From the NCBI GenBank assembly GCA_014871385.1, contig CM026429.1, positions 9,171,075 to 9,235,074 on the forward strand: 64,000 bases of DNA, in the 5' to 3' direction. Position 1 is the stretch's first letter. Every line of letters starts with the position of its first letter. A program made the translations under genes and the position numbers. Below are positions 59,924 through 64,000 of this stretch, piece after piece. This stretch comes from Ceratodon purpureus. Its lineage: Eukaryota > Streptophyta > Bryopsida > Pseudoditrichales > Ditrichaceae. The notes under the pieces are model-generated. The model saw nothing but the letters and a program-made list of their open reading frames with translations. It did not search any database and was not told the DNA's origin.

Positions 59924-62024
59924 ATCTCCAGTGTTGTTCCAAGAGAGGAACCAACACCTGATGAGTGTTAAAGAATGCGCTTCTTAGTCTGGAAGGTTTC
60001 CAGCTACTCAAGAGAATATCCTGATGACGAGAAGAAACGTGAACGAGGATACAATTCATGTATGAATTTTGCTCTTACACTTTCATGAAGTATGAAGTTT
60101 ATACAACTCAGGTTTTGATGGCTAGGGTTTAGGGTTTAAGGGATGGTAATGCTGGAAAGACATTTTGTAGTCCAGGGGAGTCAGTGAGGCGAAGTTTTTA
60201 CTCGATTTTTGTTTTTCAGCGGGATGCATCTTCTGCTGCACGTGCAATTCATAAACTGCAATCCACAGTTGTTCTTAACAACAGCCTATTCAGGTAGAAT
60301 ACCCTCGCTCTGGTTGTCAATTCTTCAGGATGAGATTTGTACGTATCAAGGGAGGTTTATGTTCGCTTGGTGACATTGCATATTTCAGAGATACAAGGGT
60401 TTCAAATTCCTCTAATGGATGTGCTTTGTGTCAACAATTTGACTGTATGTATACCGGCTCTCTTTGTGTTTGCACAGGATCACGGCTGCACTATCCATGC
60501 GACCAAAATTAGCGCCGGTTGTTTCTGAGTTCGTCCTCTGGTGCCAGCAGCGAAGTTTTGAATATTGGAGTACCTGGCGCAGATCATGGTGAATGGACGC
60601 AGTAGCAGAAATATTTTTGCAAGATCGTATTTCAGAGTTACATTTCCGAAATAACTGGCAACATCTTACCGGTAATCGTGGAAACTTGCTTGCTGCAATG
60701 ATTTTGTTTCTTAGGCTTTGTATCTTTATTTTTTTGTGCAAGCCAGCAGTATCAGATTCGTGAGATTTGAGATGATTGTAATCGCTTTGGTTTTTTGTTT
60801 AGGTTGATCCCTTATCTGGATTATGAGAAACAATTAGTGAAGCAGGATTATATTTGCATTCTCATCCCACTGCTTGGTGGTAATGCTTGAATCATCTTCT
60901 GCCCCTCTATAGTATTACTTCTTGCCTGGCAGAATTTTGAGACTTGGAGTTGAAAATGAAACGAAGTCAGCACTGAAAAAAGGAGGATCCTTGTATCGAC
61001 CCTGGACGAATGCTTGCATGTCTTTACAAATTCTAAATTGTTCGCTTCAAGATGATTTCCTGGAACATTACAATTTGCAAGAGATTCTATTCAACATGTG
61101 TGCGCATAGAGCACCTGACATGCCAACCTGGAATCGTCTGCCAATTTTCTCGATTGAACTTGGCCCAATGGAAAGGATACACTGGTATCATACCAGGGCA
61201 AAGTCATGTCTTCTCTTGTCAGTGGCATGCAGTATAAGTTACGCCAAGCAGACGGTGAGTTGAAGAATTGTTCAACTGTGATTGGTGCCAATGCATGCCA
61301 AGATGGCAATAAGGCGGCCAGGTGCCCAGACAGGCAGGTCATGGACATCACATGACATTTTACTTGAACCCCAATTTGAGAATGCTGTAACATTCTCGCA
61401 AAATGTACATCCATGTCTGAGTTGTTGAGACAGCCCAATATGCAGGTGGGCAAACAGAAAGGTTTAAGATTTGTTTCCATTACGTGTGTGCAGCTGTAGG
61501 AACATGAGGAGACCCCAACAATGCACGTTTGGATAGCACCTGTTGAGCAAGTGCTTATTGTTTAAAAGGGAGTTATGGGAGGCTGAAGGAGTAACTTACA
61601 TGACTTACACACAGCTATGTTAGTACAAAATAGCCATGTTCATCTGAGGCAAATGACACACATGGCCTATGATGTTCTAGTTCTTGGATATTTTGACAAT
61701 TTCAAGCTACAGCACATGAGTTTGTAAATTTTAACTTGGGAGTTCTCAACTTCTCATATGACCTGCAATTAAGGTATCAAGTTGCAAATATATGGTCCTT
61801 ACATATTCTGTATTTTCATAACCTCAAAAGTTGAAATACTGGGTGAGGTACACTCATCACTGCTGTACTATGCAATGGGACCATACTAGCTCCAATTTCC
61901 TATTTAGTCTTGAACTTAAACCGCCCACTTATAGGTAGGTGGGTATTTTGCCAAAACTATTTTGCCAAGAGCGACTCTTTCCTACTTTAAACTTGATATA
62001 TCTCAATCTAAGTAGAGAGATGAA
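59924..62024. other. Region downstream of the ATP10-like gene
   Basis: To about 61500 the sequence is less AT-rich and may include 3' untranslated sequence or retained noncoding transcript. Open frames at 60330-60512 and 60922-61263 show no recognised domain. No gene is claimed. Confidence 0.4.
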
Positions 62025-62105
62025 CTTCAATCTCCGAAGGAGACCGACGTGAATTAAGTGTCTGTTCAATCTACCCCCAATCCAAAGCCCACAGGACAAA
62101 GCTCA
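62025..62105. repeat. Direct repeat flanking the 62-kb TTAA elements (left copy)
   Basis: ATCTCCGAAGGAGACCGACG, GTGAATTAAGTGTCTGTTC and CCCCCAATCCAAAGCCCACA recur with a few changes at about 63808-63888. The two copies lie outside copy E and may be remnants of one older repeat. Confidence 0.7.
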
Positions 62106-62171
62106 ATCTAAGTATTACTTAATAGATTCAACCGTAGGATCTTGAAATCAACTTGATATACTACTCACATA

Positions 62172-62304
62172 TTAACCCCTAAAGGACAATAGTCCTAGAA
62201 TGAGCTTTTTTGAAACTTGGGCATGTACATTTCAAATTTCAGAAAATCTTTCGGAACGGCACACCTCCATTTCAAATTTCATCCACATAATTTCTTCCAC
62301 AAAA
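62172..62304. mobile_element. Truncated left end of a TTAA element with an inverted segment
   Basis: It begins TTAA-CCCCTAAAGGACAATAGT and follows copy E for about 55 bp, then switches to a segment (62253-62280) that is the inverse of 62391-62419 inside copy E. This looks like a rearranged or foldback duplicate of the left end. Confidence 0.7.
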
Positions 62305-63173
62305 TTAACCCCTAAAGGATAATAGTCCCAGATTGGGCTTTTTTGAAACTTGGGCATGTACCTATGGTTACAATTTGAATCGTGATTTTCTGAAATTTGA
62401 AATGGAGGTGTGCCGTTCCGAGAGCTCCGTGTGCATATTTTTATTTTTCAATTCCGACATCGGGATCAAAAGTTATGAAGGTTTAACTGTCAAAAGCTGC
62501 TCGTTGGGCAGCTGCTGAAATTTTCTAAGCCACTGTGAATGCAGCAAATTCTGCCCAAAACTGCCCAAAACTGCCCAAATCTGCCAAAATCTGCCCAAAG
62601 ATGAAACATTGAAATTCCACCAAGAATTGAGATTTTGATATTTTTCAAAAATAAAAATTTCAATTTATAGAAAAGGCAGTAGAGCATGTTTCCACCGTTC
62701 GGATTTCCAATCCAAGAATTTTTCATATGCTATTTTTATTGTCAAAAAACGGCCTTTGTATGTGAATTTCAGCACACCCCCTAGCGAAAAATGATTCTTT
62801 TGGAAACCTTCTACAACTTTTTTGAATATAATATTTTTTGGACATGTACCTAATTCAATTAGGAACAATAATATGGAGAGATTCATTCCATATCTACTTT
62901 AAAAAATGGTTTTTTGGGCCTTCAAAACTGTGATGTCCCCTTTCTTTGCAGGGAAAAAAAACTTGTTTTTCTACTTTGAACGTTACGATCTTGCAATGGG
63001 TGAGGAATAAGTGTGTGAAATTTGGTGGACATGTACACATAGAAGTTAGCTACAAGATCTTTCTGTTAGATGTACTTAAAAAGACTCCAAGTTTGCAAAA
63101 TCCACCTTGCTTTGAAGAGGGGCTGTTTTGAGGCAGTTTTGATGAAAAATACCCTCAGAACTTTAGGGGTTAA
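62305..63173. mobile_element. TTAA-flanked non-autonomous element, copy E
   Basis: It starts TTAA-CCCCTAAAGGAT, ends ACTTTAGGGG-TTAA, and is 869 bp long. The family module is present (ACTTTGAACGTTACGATCTT at 62974, CAAGATCTTTCTGTTAGA at 63053). It is similar to copy D along its length. Confidence 0.8.
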
Positions 63174-64000
63174 AATTTGACCGTTGATTCTTTTTCATTT
63201 GGAGATCGTAATGATGAAATAGTGCTAAGTTATTTTCAATCACTGTCAAAACTTCTCTTTGTCAAACTTTGAAGTTTATCCTTGTAAAATCAATGTATAC
63301 TATAACTTGGATTGGATAGTGATTTGAGAAAATATTTGATTAAGAATATATTATCAAAAAATCCCAAAAAAAAAACTTAAAACTATATTATTTTGAGCTA
63401 CTCCAATCAAATTCTAAATCTAAAAAGTTTCATAATTTCTAAATCATAAGTCTTTTTTTTTTGTGAAAATTGGCTTTCTACAAAGTTCTTTGTAATTTTT
63501 TCGTTCGATAAAAATTTGAAATGGAAAAATAAAGTTTGATACTTCATCTAGAATGATCGAAAACCCCAAAAGCCAATACAATATTAAAACAACTTAGGGA
63601 TTAAGGGTTGAATGTCCAACGTTAGATTGTATTTGACAACCTTTAAACTCAATTAAATACTTAATTTTTAATTACATTTAATTAATTAAATTATAGTTAA
63701 TAATAAGAATGTATAATTAAACAATTGAATTTATTCATTTCTAAAAATTATCAAAATTCAATGAAAAGAATTGGAGTTTCATTGAAAGTCAAAGAGAGAG
63801 AAACTACGGTCTCCGGAGGAGACCGAAGTGAATTAAGTGTCTGTTCGATCCACCCCCAATCCAATGCCCACATGACAAAGGTATTGGAAGTAAAGATCTA
63901 CTCCCCCTTTTCGAGAGTAGACACTTTAGTCACAAAGTAACCAGTAACCAATAACCAATAACAAGTAACAAGTAACAGTAGAAATTATCTTCTCAAGATT
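63174..64000. other. AT-rich end of the window
   Basis: It contains the right copy of the direct repeat (about 63808-63888) and a short run of AACCAGTAACCAATAACCAA-type repeats at 63940-63980. No gene. Confidence 0.5.

Overview
The window reads as nuclear DNA of a land plant, possibly a seed-free lineage (weak inference). Two housekeeping genes anchor this: an eight-exon eIF4A-III gene and an intronless ATP10-like mitochondrial assembly factor. The rest is AT-rich and gene-poor, with GT-AG introns, telo-box leader motifs, plant-type MITEs (Stowaway-like, CACTA) and decayed Ty1/copia and Ty3/gypsy retrotransposons.

Layout. 1-1460 holds a decayed copia gag-protease-integrase remnant. 5.0-5.9 kb holds a broken gene of unknown family. 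7.1-8.0 kb is an intact TTAA-flanked non-autonomous element, and 9.2-9.6 kb a Stowaway-like MITE. 12.0-28.6 kb is a nested insertion stack. 29-32 kb has more MITEs and a second TTAA element. 34.9-37.8 kb has two convergent genes encoding proteins with a shared Cys4-His-type module of unknown function. 40-43.6 kb has a CACTA MITE and another TTAA element. 45.7-47.7 kb has a gypsy pol remnant and a half copy of the same TTAA family. 48.8-52.5 kb is eIF4A-III with its leader. 52.6-57.5 kb is a minisatellite and an AT-rich desert. 59.0-59.9 kb is ATP10-like. 62.2-63.2 kb has further TTAA elements.

The main discovery is a 15,487-bp mobile element at 12894-28380. It is bounded by inverted repeats with a 42-bp identical core made of GTGAGCG heptamers, and by a 10-bp direct repeat TTCGAAGTGC (12884-12893 and 28381-28390). 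It sits inside a TTAA element whose two halves (12022-12893 and 28391-28457) together match the size of the intact relative at 7126-8038. The element carries two divergent genes. Rightward is a Mutator-like (MULE) transposase with a zinc-finger-like N-terminal part, a DDE core with C-x2-H insert and a C-terminal SWIM finger, interrupted by one TAG. Leftward is a ten-exon gene encoding about 1,281 residues that joins a ParB-like domain (VWDGNHR) to a class-beta amino-methyltransferase-like domain. Its intron 6 contains a tandem array of six near-identical 457-bp units and three 320-383-bp variants, rich in palindromes. One of these palindromes recurs as a perfect 38-bp palindrome near the right end of the element. 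I infer a large MULE carrying an accessory DNA-binding/methyltransferase-like protein, possibly with an epigenetic or target-recognition role. No function has been shown.
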